A stretch of DNA of 64,000 bases from Cycas panzhihuaensis (lineage: Eukaryota; Cycadophyta): the NCBI GenBank assembly GCA_023213395.1, contig CM041465.1, positions 225,129,741 through 225,193,740 of the forward strand, in the 5' to 3' direction. Both the position numbers and the translations under genes were made by a program. The notes under the pieces are model-generated. The model was not told where the DNA came from. It saw only the letters and a list, made by a program, of their open reading frames with translations, and searched no databases. This document shows, piece after piece, positions 33,591 to 44,017 of this stretch. How positions within the stretch are numbered: the first letter of the stretch is position 1; the number at the start of each line of letters is the position of its first letter.

Positions 33591-34134
33591 ATAATATAGA
33601 TTCTTAAACTACTCAAGGAAAATCTAAATCTTACGCAAAATCAAATGAAACAACATGCAGATAAAGGGTGAAGTGAATGAGCATTTTAACTAGGTGATTA
33701 GGTATACTTACAACTACAATCATATAAGAAGGCATCTCTCAAACAAGATGGGTAACATAAATTACAACCTCAATTTTATGGGCCTTACAGAATTCTCAAG
33801 AAGATTGGTGAAGTTGCATATGCCTTGGACTTACCACCACCATCAAAGATCCATAATATATTTCATATTTCATGTCTCAAGAGGGTAATTGGGTAGTAAG
33901 TACAAGTTTAAATAGAATTACCTATCTTAAATAAAGAAGGGCAACTTTAGCTCATTCCAAAATGTATCATCAATCGAAGAATTTAATATCTGTGATCCAA
34001 GTAAATCATTAAGCATCTCATCAAATAGAAACAACTTCCATAGGAAAATGCAACCTGGGAGAATGAGCAATTTATCCAAGAGCATCCTAAGATCAACAAG
34101 CTTTGACAGTAAAGTTTTTTCAAGGGAGAGACTT
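33591..34134 (+). pseudogene. Gypsy-1 GPF module and chromodomain
   Basis: The frame contains [19 protein letters not shown], then [17 protein letters not shown] (33832-33882), the GPY/F region. It is followed by a chromodomain-like H-L-I-K-stop-K-Q-L-P-stop-E-N-A-T-W-E-N-E near 34030-34070. In chromoviruses this domain guides insertion to heterochromatin. The polypurine tract CAAGGGAGAGAC (34121-34132) follows. Confidence 0.85.
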
Positions 34135-34488
34135 TGTTAAGGATCCAACCCCTAACTTACCTTCTCTTATATTCTCTTATATCTTCTACTTCTTCTCTCT
34201 CTTATCTTCTCTTATATCTTCCATTTCTTCCCTCTTCTTAATACCCCACATACATAAGTAGAAGGTTATGTAGTGGTCATTGAGTACTATATATATTCAT
34301 GTAATATCCCAGATGCATAACTAAGAGGTTGTGTAGTGAGTATAGAGCCATATATATATTTATGTAATCCTTAGAGTAGGGTATCTTAAATATCATTGTT
34401 ATTATATGTAATTAGGAGGTTGCCCCCTCAAAAATTATTTGCATGTTATGTTGGTGTAAAATTTCCATTAAAAAGTAGTATCCTACCA
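34135..34488 (+). repeat. Gypsy-1 3' LTR (354 bp)
   Basis: Begins TGTTAAGGATCCAACCCC and ends ATCCTACCA. It is longer than the 5' copy mainly because of a partial internal duplication around 34307-34366 (GCATAACTAAGAGGTTGTGTAG... resembling the preceding GTAGAAGGTTATGTAGTGG segment). Confidence 0.92.
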
Positions 34489-35460
34489 TTCTGACTCTCA
34501 ATTGGAAAGTTATAATAGAAACTATAATAAGTACTCTTTATAGACTGAAAAATATGAAGATTAGGCTTAAGCCCTTGTACTATTATATGTGAACACCTCC
34601 TAGAGAGCTTAGAGGACTATAAACATCAAAGCACTATGAAATGTAATATAAACTTTTTACAAATACAAAATTTATAAAAAATAGTTAATCATTTTTTAGA
34701 TCTATCCCTTTTGGGGTAAAAGAATGGACATATGGCATTGAATGTGATCAATTTGGGGGCTAAAAAGTGGATTTAAGTTATGAAATAAAATCTAATTTAA
34801 TATTTCATAACCTTATGAATTGAAAAGTTGAAAAAAACTTTTTTTTTTTTAAGTTTAGAAGTTGTCTGACTTCTACAATGGTCGAGTGGCTATACATATA
34901 TATTGGGTAGCTAAATGAGCTTAAAAATACTTTGGGAAAGCTCCAAGGTCAATTTATATTGCATCTATAAGTTGAGGCACCCCTTCTCAAGTGGATTCAG
35001 AGCTTTAGCAAAGAGAAATGGCTTCAAATGAGGTTGTCAAAGCTTGTGGAAGTCAAATGAATGTCTAGGGCTACAAACAAGCAAACAAACATAAAAATTT
35101 CTGTGAAATTGCTTGTAATAGAGCTTGAGCTGCCTTAGAGGACTATTGCAATCAACAAAACTTTGTTTAGATGTGAAATATAGCTTGCACAAACACGTTA
35201 GGGTTGAAAAAAAGGCTAAAATAGGGCTATTTCAACTAAAAAGAGAACTAAGAGCTGTGTAGCCTGAAACAAACTTGAAACTCAGTAAATGTTCACTGCT
35301 ACAATCTCTAGAACACTAGTAGTGGATTTAGATTGACTGGAGGCCACCCAAAATTAAGAGAAAATCTTAAAAAGCATGGGAACATGGTGTCATTATGAGC
35401 AAATGGGCCTCCATTTCTCACTTGTTTCTCAAATAATGCCAAACATAGCATGTAATGGCT
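34489..35460 (-). mobile_element. Copia-2 leader, LTR-proximal half
   Basis: Continuation of the Copia-2 untranslated leader on the far side of Gypsy-1, up to the primer site. No gene is seen. With 27269-28236 it makes a leader of roughly 1.95 kb. Confidence 0.65.
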
Positions 35461-35469
35461 CTAATACCA
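35458..35469 (-). other. Copia-2 primer-binding site
   Basis: Minus-strand TGGTATTAGAGC, one transition from the tRNA-Met site, directly next to the LTR. Confidence 0.85.
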
Positions 35470-35860
35470 TGCAAAAACTCTTCCAATATCTAAATACTAT
35501 ATTCAACTAGCAAAATACAAAACAAAACTATTGAAATAATTAACTATTCAATCATACAAGAGCAGAACTAAGATGTGCAAAGGTTTACAAGCTAATTTGT
35601 CACTCCATGAGGCTCCAATCTGATAGAGCTTTTGCATTAACAATAATTTAATATACAAACAATAGGGAAAATGCCCAATATATAGGTAATACACCAAAGT
35701 TTACAACAATATAATTGGTTGACATATCAACACAAGCGACGAACCCAACCATCCTTTATAATATGATTAAATTTACAATTGAGGGCATCCTAAAGTACAC
35801 CTATATACATAAATACATGTGAAATACATGGCAATGAAGCTAACATTACAAGTTTTAACA
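35470..35860 (-). repeat. Copia-2 5' LTR (391 bp)
   Basis: Minus-strand TGTTAAAACTTG...GAGTTTTTGCA; pairs with 22228-22616. Confidence 0.9.
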
Positions 35861-36023
35861 TTAATCACCTGTTAATAACTTTTAGAATATAATTAAAATG
35901 TGGAGACTTTTTAACGTATTCCTTAATCATTTCTAGAATGTGATTAAAAAAGGTAATTTTTTTCTAATCATTTCTTAATCACCTATGAACTAAATTATAA
36001 AAAGAGATTTTCCCTTTTATTCT
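35861..36023. repeat. Short ~50-bp repeats at the Copia-2 target
   Basis: Imperfect units starting TTAATCA(C/T) and containing (T)TAGAATATAATTAAAA occur at about 35861, 35919 and 35970. A similar unit lies left of Copia-2 near 22180-22220. Confidence 0.55.
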
Positions 36024-36426
<403 letters not shown>

Positions 36427-36860
36427 CTTGAGTGCATTATTTTTCTTCTTCATTCTTCCTTTTTATCCTTCCTTTCATCATCCCTTATGATCTAAGCTAT
36501 GCTATAGAAGTAACTATGTCATATTCCCTTGAGGTTTAATGGACAGAATCTTTATTTCTATAAATAGTAAGGATCTTTATTTTCTATTTTTCCATTCATT
36601 ATGTTTTATCCTTGGTTCTTGAGTTTTTCTTTTTCCCAAACCCTTAGAGTTTATAATTATTTAATTAGTAACAAAAAATGGTTTAGAAGATTCTATTACT
36701 TTCTCAATGAAGTATTAATGATGTAATTCCATAACTCAAGAGAGTCTATGCTACTATGTATGAGTGAAAATGCTAAACCTGAGCATGATTTCAAAGGGAT
36801 TTAATGGTTTGAAGCGGTGTCTAATATAAAATAAATACCAATAAAATGGTGTTTCTACTT
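36427..36860. other. Gene-free stretch
   Basis: Nothing recognised; AT-rich single-copy-like sequence. Confidence 0.35.
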
Positions 36861-37150
36861 TCTTTCTTATAAATACAAGTGTTTATGCTTAGTGTGACTA
36901 CAATGAGCCTTGGTGGATTCCAAGGGGATTACGATATAACTTCGTAGCCTATATGAGGATGCACTCTTACCTTGGCGTGAATCTAAAGGCTTGATTTTAG
37001 GGTAGAATTCAAGTGAGCTAACTAACCTTGGTGGAACTACAAGAAGCCTTGGTGTGATTTTAGAGTAGTTATGGCATGACTCCATAGACAAATAAGAGGG
37101 TTAACTACCCATCTTTAATATGATTTTAAGGATTTTTGGTATGGTATGAT
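36861..37150. repeat. Degenerate CCTTGGTG-type repeats
   Basis: AGCCTTGGTGGATTCCAAGG, ACCTTGGCGTGAATCTAAAGG, ACCTTGGTGGAACTAC and AGCCTTGGTGTGATTTTAGAG occur within about 170 bp, each followed by variable sequence. Unknown origin. Confidence 0.5.
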
Positions 37151-37850
37151 TCCATCTTATCATGAGTATCTATTAAGCCATGGTATTATTCTTGAGCCAT
37201 ATAATTATTATTGTGGCTATTCATGCGATAATAGTCCTATATTCATATTGTGATCCCAACTCAATAGTATATTCTTGAGAAAAGAATTCTAGATAGCTAG
37301 TTAGAGAGTACTTAAGTAATTTGGTATTTTTATATGAAAAGATGTGTTTACTATTCTTAGACTTATGTAAATGCTCATTTTTGTTTGTTTATCAAAAAAA
37401 ATTAAATTATGTTATATTTTATTTATTTATTTAGTCTATGAAAGGCAAGCTTTTAGTTGTTACTTTGTTATGAATATTTCTCTAAAGTTATGAAAATATA
37501 AAATGTTCTTTAAATTTTTTACTCGTCAATAGTAACATATGATATTACATAATTATTCCTTTTATTTTTTTAATTATATTAAGTCTTATGTAATATTATT
37601 GGTACCATATAATATACATTTGCATCTAAAAATATTTTGGTTTCTAATATGATATATTGCTATTTATTTCTATAGTTTTATTATGGCCTTCTAGAGTTTA
37701 GGAAATCATAAAGAAGGTCCATATTATATAAGAAATCAAGTTATAATAAGTTGACTTTAATATAAGCTAATCAACACTTTTAATAGAATAATAGGTTTTA
37801 GGTTATGAAATAGATATTATTCCTTAGTCTTGTGATTATAAGAATTCACT
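37151..37850. other. Gene-free stretch
   Basis: No feature recognised. Confidence 0.35.
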
Positions 37851-37859
37851 CTTAATTCT

Positions 37860-38470
37860 TATTTTTCATATATCTCTTTCATATGGCCGTATCTAAACCA
37901 TTTATCTAAGTAAAGTGCCTATCATTCTACCACTCCTTTATTAAGCCTTTGCATACATTATTCTCTAGCTTTGGGTATAACACATAATATCTCTATTTTC
38001 CATCACCTCTGCTTTAATGTTTATTTCCTATATATCTCCCTCATATGTCCCTATCTAAACCAATCATTAATATATAATTCTTATCATTTCCCCCATCTCT
38101 CATACCTTATTATTTTACTAACCCTCCACATATGTCATCTTCTAGTCTGACTCCTAACTTACATTATCCCTACTTCACTTCTTATTTTGTGCATATCTTA
38201 TCTATATAGTTTTATTTAAACTACCTATCCTTATGGAGTCCATATCATAATGCCTATGCCTCACTCCTTGTTATTCTTATACTAAATTTCCATATACCTT
38301 ATCTCTTAATCTTATGTATGGGCTACCTTATCATCCTTATCCGTTATTGCCTTGCCTCTTTATAATACTCTATAACTAATTTTCTCTTCTTGCATATCCT
38401 CCTCACATGTTTTTATGTAGTCATTTACTAGTATATAATTCCTATCATATCTATCATGTTTTAATCCTTA
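37860..38470. repeat. Degenerate ~164-bp tandem repeats
   Basis: ATATATCTC(C/T)(C/T)TCATATG followed by CC(C/G)TATCTAAACCA recurs at about 37867 and 38030. Weaker copies lie near 38192 and 38392, together with repeated (T)ATATAATTC(T/C)TATCAT. The array lies just inside the minus-strand primer site at 38498, so it would be in the leader of that LTR element. Confidence 0.5.
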
Positions 38471-38497
38471 TTCTCACCTTGTTAAAAATTTTATATA

Positions 38498-38509
38498 GCT
38501 CTGATAACA
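38498..38509 (-). other. Primer-binding-site-like sequence
   Basis: Minus strand TGTTATCAGAGC, one change from TGGTATCAGAGC, abutting the LTR at 38510. Confidence 0.65.
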
Positions 38510-39066
38510 TGTTGAAATTTTACATATGTATGACACCATGTTAGAAATTTGATTTACAGGATATATATCAATGTAAATACTCATTAGCATAGAAGAACTT
38601 ATGATTAACATGTAATCACTAAATTGTAATAATCATATAGGACAATCAATAATTCAATTAACCATAAATAGACATAAGAATTATAGTGGAAAACCCTTGA
38701 ATAGGAAAAACTACTTTATAATGATATATGAGATCTTATTAATATGAATGATGTACATGAACGACTAAAGTAACCACAGAGCTCTTGTGTGATATCACAC
38801 TAGTCTCCTTAGAAGAACTAAGTGTCTATATAACTCAACATCAACAAACCTTACTCTTACATAGACTTTTTTCATCTTATCACGAATCGATAATATAACA
38901 CCATACATCAACTAATAAGATTATATATAAGAACCTATAATTTAACTAATGGATTTATAATAATCTAAGTGAACATTCACCAATATAATCATGTTTCTTA
39001 CATATTCATAACTTGAGAGATTATATCTAACCACACTTTATCATTAATTAAACATTATCTCCAATA
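38510..39066 (-). repeat. Minus-strand LTR (557 bp) flanked by PBS and PPT
   Basis: The minus strand starts TATTGGAGATAATG (TG to TA) and ends AATTTCAACA. It contains the GTGGAAAACCC...GGAAAAAC block at 38686-38711, shared with the LTRs at 7352 and 20203. A primer site lies on its left and a polypurine tract (minus-strand ATTATAGGGGAG, 39067-39078) on its right. Confidence 0.6.
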
Positions 39067-39078
39067 CTCCCCTATAAT

Positions 39079-39655
39079 ACTTACTTTTTAAAACTTTACA
39101 ATTCTATTTTTTATCTTCAAAAAACATGTTGGATCACTTAGTCATATTTGCATTCTTGAATCACTTGTAAGTATCAATCGATTACTATTTATTTCTATTA
39201 TTTATTTTCTTGCAAGTAAATATTACTACATGCAAATCATTAAACATAAGTCATAACTCATCACAATATATGAAGTCTCAAGCTTCTATCTTCCTCATAC
39301 AAAATTTACAACAAACTCATCAAATAATAAAACCACTGTTGTCTATATAAAATTATAACCATTTATTAAAATGCATGGTTAACTAGCCTCTACAATTACT
39401 AGTTAATAAGGAAGTGTTTCACATATATGGTTCAGTAGCTTTATTAACAAATATCACACTTTGGAAACTAGCCAAAATACTTAAATAAATACATATAATG
39501 TAACAAGAGTAACTTTGAAACTCGTCTTACTTCTAATCCTAAGAAATAATACTCGATAGTCTCAGTGTTGACTATTAGGTCATAAAATTATTAACTTTAT
39601 AAAAAATTATTTGTAATACAATAAAAAAATCAATGATGTAAACATTAAAGGAAAG
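39079..39655. other. Gene-free stretch
   Basis: By its position next to the polypurine tract this could be the 3' interior of a minus-strand LTR element, but no coding domain is visible. Confidence 0.3.
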
Positions 39656-39952
39656 TGTTAGAATATGAAATGTAATATTTACATAGGATTATTGTTAGTT
39701 ATTATGTAATGCATTCATTGGTGAGTTAGTGAGGGGGTCACCACTCACTTGAGTCACACGTATATAACCACCCATTGGTCATTCCACAATTGTGCATGCA
39801 TAAATGTTGTAATATGAATATATAAAGCTTGGAAGGGATATAATAAAAAATATTTAAGGGTAGACTAATTCAACCCGAAAACTTATATATCTTAGTTGTT
39901 TGTTCTTTCTTTGATCCCAACACAATCGAGACTTGAATGCGGACAACTAACA
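39656..39952 (+). repeat. Candidate solo LTR (297 bp)
   Basis: Starts TGTTAGAATATGAAATG and ends GACAACTAACA, with 6-bp inverted ends TGTTAG/CTAACA. The start resembles the Copia-3 LTR (TATTAGAATATTTAATG), and both carry a GAGTCA/GGGGTCAC-like segment. No target duplication was found, so the right end is tentative. Confidence 0.4.
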
Positions 39953-40079
39953 CATAACCAGTTAAAGCATCTAGCCTAATAAGAATTATTAGAGTAAAAG
40001 AGAATACATGAGTCAAGTGGTCAACAAATATACTTTGAATATTCATAGGATCAATAATAAAAAGACCTATCATTAACTC

Positions 40080-41110
40080 TAAAAGAGGAAATATGGATCA
40101 TATTATGCCTCTTTTTAAGAATAGAAAACAAAAACTTGGCAGACATCTCTCTACCATTGAGCCAATGGAGTCTCACTCATATTAGAGCTTGTAAAGAATC
40201 ATATTTCTATATGTCATTATTAACACTCAATACTCCAACTCATGAGATTTATTATCAAGCAGTGAATGAGATACAACTAAAGCAATTTCCTCTTGAAATT
40301 TATTACTTTTTGTGGTTAATTATAATTATTTGCTTACCAAAACTAGGAATCTCATGGATTGAGTGAATGATAGTTTGTTCCCATCATAACACTAAATAAG
40401 TATTACTAAACGTCCAACATACTAAATTGCAAGCTTGTTCAGTGCATTCATGATAATAAGGGTAATCTAAAAGAGAGTTATGAATCTTAAGTAAATAATT
40501 TTTAAGATGACTCTAGGTTGAATCAATAACAAATGAAGAAGACATTGACAAATGGCTAGGTAAAGTAGAAGAAGAGTGAATTTTAGTACCCATTCTATCT
40601 TTACAAAGATATTCAACATTTGAGCAATAAATTCTTTATAACCTAGACCAAATATAGTCAATACCTTCCCTTTTGTTAAATCACTTATACCATAAAGGAT
40701 TAGAACCAGAATACTTGACATTTTGTGAGTTAAATTGTGATTTAAAACTCAAGTAGGCTTGAAATTCTTCCTTAGACCAATAGGGAGGCACATGACCTAA
40801 TTTGTCAGCAAAGCTCTAAACCATATTAAAATCCCTTACCATATTCCATAAGGTTAGATGAAGATACTATTGTAATTAGTTCCATAAATTAGTTTTGGCT
40901 AGGCATCATTAAAAGCATACACACTATTGACAACACCAACTTGCACATTCTAAATCATAAAGATAGCTCACGCATACTAGAAAATTTGATTAGAACTAGA
41001 TTTCATTAAACAATATTTAGACCAAGATAACAAAATACCCAATAGTGCCACCAAAACCTCTGCAATAAAATGAAGAGGACAAAATTCAAAATAGCCTAAA
41101 TGACCTTGGG
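40080..41110 (-). pseudogene. LINE (L1-type) endonuclease remnant
   Basis: Minus-strand frames contain GVVNSVYAFNDA near 40920 (consensus N-V/I-Y-A-P-N) and WNMVRDFNMV near 40840 (consensus G-D-F-N). Then come P-P-Y-W-S-K-E-E-F-Q-A-Y, G-I-D-Y-I-W-S-R-L and R-I-Y-C-S-N near 40630-40660, which fits the W-x-x...R-I-D-R-x-x region of plant LINE endonucleases. The frame shifts several times. No LINE reverse transcriptase was identified to the left. The 84-codon frame at 40467-40721 is an off-frame product. Confidence 0.5.
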
Positions 41111-41855
41111 ATTAGCATGCAATTAAAATTTGGCAAATTTACATTATTAGAGGGCCGACAAATTGGGAACACCAACCTTAGCTAAGATACTATTTATTCA
41201 CAACTTGACAACAACCTCCAAGTTACAAACTCCACACATTTCAAGAAAAAAATGATAGCTCCATAAGCAAGCAAAAGAAAGTTGGGTCATGAGTAAATCC
41301 ACCTCAATTAAATATATATAGACTCGTTTCCAATGTTTTTAAAAAATCTTAATTATTTCTATGAAAGCCTTCTAACTTTAATTTTATTCCTTTTCTATCG
41401 CTCTATTAAAACTAACACAATATAATGGTGACAAATTCTTAGGACCGACTTTGTTAGCAAGAAAACAGGTAATGTTTTAATTAGGACATTAGGACACCCA
41501 TGACTGGAACAACTTTGAACAGACGAATCATTCAATATGCAGAAGGACTGTGAACTTAACTCGGACCTATCATTAAAACCTCTCTTAAATATTTGTTTAC
41601 ATGCGAGACTCTCGAAACCATCGAAGCTCTCGTTCCCTTGCAGTTGCAGTGGTAGTTGTTCACGTGCGTTGGATGCAGAAGGACAGACAGTCGTTCCACT
41701 CTTTCATACGTTTTATTGCCATTCTTAAGTGCTGATGAGAAGCAGGTCCACTCAATTAAGAGTCCTGATGGAGGAGGACGTCAAAGCCATTAAAATTCAA
41801 ATAAAAAAGGACTCCAAAATATGTGAAATGGTCTAAAATGAATGAACCATGTAAA
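41111..41855. other. Upstream flank of the GRAS gene
   Basis: No coding sequence supported. A TATATATA run lies near 41312, about 1 kb from the ATG, probably too far for the core promoter unless the leader is long or spliced. GC content rises from about 41570. Confidence 0.35.
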
Positions 41856-41889
41856 TAGCGTGACCAATCAAGTAGCGCGACCAATTAAG
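41856..41889 (+). promoter_or_regulatory. Tandem 17-bp repeat with CCAAT cores upstream of the GRAS gene
   Basis: Two adjacent copies, TAGCGTGACCAATCAAG and TAGCGCGACCAATTAAG, differ at two C/T positions. Each contains ACCAAT, the NF-Y-type CCAAT core. They lie about 430 bp upstream of the ATG, a plausible promoter position. Function is inferred. Confidence 0.45.
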
Positions 41890-42316
41890 TCTCCCAAGAT
41901 GTGAATGTTGCATCCAATCTGCTTCCGTTCCAATCCTCCTCCTCCAAATTTCCTAAACCGAAAGGATGATTCGAAACAGAACCAAAATTTAGAGTATTCC
42001 GATTATTCATTCCCTAAATTTGACTACGAAGTCGATTGGATATCTCAGGGAGCCGGTGATGCGGGCCGGAGTCGAGACTGCGATCTGCAGGAGGCCTTTC
42101 ACCGCTTCGTATGGCTGTTACGTTCAGCGCGTACTGACTATAATAATGACCACCTACCTTATGGTCCACCCCTTCCATGGCTCCTCCCACGCCTCGACAC
42201 CCTTCGATCGCATTATCTTCTGCATTTATCAGTTTTTCTTAAAAATGTCTGATTCCAAGCGCCATTGATGCTGTCAGCTTCGGCAGACCCTGCGAGAACG
42301 AGAAGATCGCTCGAGG
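41890..42316 (+). promoter_or_regulatory. Proximal promoter / 5' UTR region of the GRAS gene
   Basis: Rising GC content marks the start of the gene island. It contains upstream reading frames, notably 41905-42252 (115 codons, no recognisable domain) and a short frame beginning at 42245 (M-S-D-S-K-R-H, stop at 42268), which could act as upstream ORFs if transcribed. No convincing TATA box was identified. The transcription start is unknown. Confidence 0.4.
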
Positions 42317-44017
42317 ATGTCGACGAAGAAGAACAGAATGCCAGAATCGGAACCGTATAGCACCTTCTACGAAGAAGACTGGGATCATATATTCACAATT
42401 CCCCCGTCCGATTCTGTCAGTCATCAGTATGCGCAGTTGGACCTGTGCCTGGAATCAGCCGAATGGTCCTACTGGAACTCCGTTCAGACGAGAACCCACC
42501 ATCCGATGCTGTCCTACGACGAAGTCGAAGCATTGGACGAGCTACTTCCGCACGAATCCTCTCAGAAAATCTCCCTCGACTTCGAGGGGGCGCTTCCGGC
42601 AGAGCTTCTGCCGAACGATGGCAGGGCGCCGACGGATCCCCGGTCTGTGATTATCGATCGTCAGACGGATATCGCTCCGGTGGGGCCAGAGTTCATGGTT
42701 TCTGAGTCTACACAGAGCAATAATTCTGCGGGATGGCCCTCGCTTGATCCAGCACCCGGTCGTATTGGAGCCGAGGAGCATTCGCCCCTGGAGTTCATGA
42801 ATTGCCGGACCGAAGACGAATACAGGGGACTGCGCATCGTGCATCTCCTGGTCGCCTGCGCCGAGGCGACGTCGAAGGAATCCCGGGACCTCGCGGAAGT
42901 GACGCTGTGCAGGTTGCGGGAGCTGGCGACTCCCACGGGAACCACCATGGAGCGGGTGGCTTATTATCTGTTGCAGTACGCTTTGCAGCGGCGCTGCCGC
43001 TCGGCCGGGGGTCACATGGAGGCGGACGCCTGCAATCCCAACAACTACTCGCAGGAGCTCGTTCTGGGCGCTTTCAGGTTGCTTCACCAGGCGTACCCCT
43101 ACATACGAATTGCTCATTTCACCGCCAACCAGAGCATTCTGGAGGCGCTCCCCGCTAACCATAGCAGAATGCATATAATCGATTTCGACCTAATGGAGGG
43201 CATGCAGTGGCCGCCCCTCATGGAAGCTCTGGTCCGGGAAGATTTCGAAGTCCGGGAGCTCAGAATAACTGCAGTCAAATGGGGCGGGGAGGGAAATTCT
43301 TCGGTTCAGGTCTGCAGAGACGCGGGGAGAAGATTGGGCGAGTACGCAGAGTCTGTGGGGATCGCATTTTCGTTCGAGGAGACGGAGTTACAGAATGTGA
43401 AGGACATAATTTGGTCTGAGGGGGCCGAAGCCGAAGATGTTGTGGTAGTAGCGAATTGTATGTGGCAATTGCCGCATATGTGTGAGCTGAGAAGTAAGTT
43501 GCAGGTATTGCAGTTCTTGCTGGGGGTGCGCCGGCTGCAGCCGGTCATCCTCACCTTCGCCACGGGAGCGGCTGCAGTCGAGCCGACCGAAACCGGCTCG
43601 CGGGCCGGTGGCACGGACTTCTTATCCCGTTTTTGCCATTGTTTGCAGAGTCTATGTGCAGTGTTCGACTCCCTGGAAGCCGGATTACCGCGTCACGGGC
43701 TCGCCAGGGCGATGGTGGAGCGCTTCTTCTTCGGCCCAAAGATGTGTAGATTGATGATGAGGAGCGGGGATGACGTGGAGGAGGAATGTGATTGTGTTTC
43801 GGACCCGCGTGACGTGCCGCTTCGGATGCCTCTGAGGTGTGGTTTCGTGGAAGGGGTTATGAGCCACGAGAATATGCTCCGTGCCAACGCATTGTTGTCG
43901 TTGTCGTGCCACGTGGAAGGATATTATGGTCTGCAATTTGGAGGGGATCATCAGCTGGTCCTGAAATGGGGTTCTACCCCTTTGGTGTGGGTATCTTCTT
44001 GGGAGACACCCTCCTAA
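42317..44017 (+). CDS. NSP2-like: NSP2-like GRAS transcriptional regulator
   Basis: Intronless, intact 566-codon gene. The N-terminal 170 residues are variable and acidic with aromatic residues (for example WSYWNS at 50-55), and a GRAS domain follows. Leucine-heptad region I begins GLRIVHLLVACAEA (171-184) and continues SRDLAEVTLCRLREL and T-M-E-R-V-A-Y-Y. The VHIID motif is HIIDFDLMEGMQWPPL (286-301). C-terminal blocks include VFDSLEAGLPRHGLARAMVE (449-468) with the VERFFFGPK motif, and a SAW region ending LVLKWGSTPLVWVSSWETPS. The G-L-R-x-V-H-L-L, S-R-D-L-A-x-V-x-L-x-R-L-x-E-L and D-S-L-E-A-G-x-P-x-x-G-x-A-R-A-x-V-E-R sequences are hallmarks of NSP2 rather than DELLA, SCR or HAM. In angiosperms NSP2 is nuclear, pairs with NSP1, and acts in symbiosis signalling and strigolactone biosynthesis; that role is inferred here. 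An alternative start is Met8. The gene is GC- and CpG-rich, unlike everything around it. No miR171-type target site was recognised by eye. Confidence 0.85.
   Translation: MSTKKNRMPESEPYSTFYEEDWDHIFTIPPSDSVSHQYAQLDLCLESAEWSYWNSVQTRTHHPMLSYDEVEALDELLPHESSQKISLDFEGALPAELLPNDGRAPTDPRSVIIDRQTDIAPVGPEFMVSESTQSNNSAGWPSLDPAPGRIGAEEHSPLEFMNCRTEDEYRGLRIVHLLVACAEATSKESRDLAEVTLCRLRELATPTGTTMERVAYYLLQYALQRRCRSAGGHMEADACNPNNYSQELVLGAFRLLHQAYPYIRIAHFTANQSILEALPANHSRMHIIDFDLMEGMQWPPLMEALVREDFEVRELRITAVKWGGEGNSSVQVCRDAGRRLGEYAESVGIAFSFEETELQNVKDIIWSEGAEAEDVVVVANCMWQLPHMCELRSKLQVLQFLLGVRRLQPVILTFATGAAAVEPTETGSRAGGTDFLSRFCHCLQSLCAVFDSLEAGLPRHGLARAMVERFFFGPKMCRLMMRSGDDVEEECDCVSDPRDVPLRMPLRCGFVEGVMSHENMLRANALLSLSCHVEGYYGLQFGGDHQLVLKWGSTPLVWVSSWETPS

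Larger units (their letters stand above)
28237..34488 (+). mobile_element. Gypsy-1: chromodomain Gypsy element nested in Copia-2
   Basis: Plus-strand element of 6252 bp including a 322-bp TRIM. It has two LTRs, a primer site, gag with a zinc knuckle, protease, RT, RNase H, integrase, GPF module and chromodomain, and a polypurine tract. The flanking pentamers are TTTTA (28232-28236) and TTCTG (34489-34493); they differ only by one C/T and one G/A transition. Reina/Tekay-type chromovirus by domain order and C-terminal motifs. Numerous stops. Confidence 0.9.
22228..35860 (-). mobile_element. Copia-2: near-complete nested Copia retrotransposon
   Basis: Minus-strand element with both LTRs, primer site, leader, gag-pr-int-rt-rh remnant and polypurine tract. 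Gypsy-1 (28237-34488) lies inside its leader; without it Copia-2 is about 7.4 kb. Flanking pentamers TTAAA (22223-22227) and TTAAT (35861-35865) agree at four of five bases, a plausible decayed target duplication. Internal stops make it non-autonomous today. Confidence 0.8.

Noticed and set aside
40136-40366. 76-codon plus-strand frame as a gene
   Set aside because: It lies opposite or beside the LINE endonuclease remnant and has no domain.
41905-42252. 115-codon frame upstream of the GRAS gene as a separate protein gene
   Set aside because: No domain or signal and it sits where the promoter/5' UTR is expected. Kept only as a possible upstream ORF.
42429-43951. Several open frames of 60-210 codons on both strands inside the GRAS gene
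   Set aside because: High GC content removes stops; the 566-codon frame carries the GRAS motifs, the others carry none.
42317-44017. miR171-type target site in the GRAS gene
   Set aside because: I looked for a complement of the miR171 family in the GRAS coding region and saw no convincing match by eye; a target-prediction run is needed.
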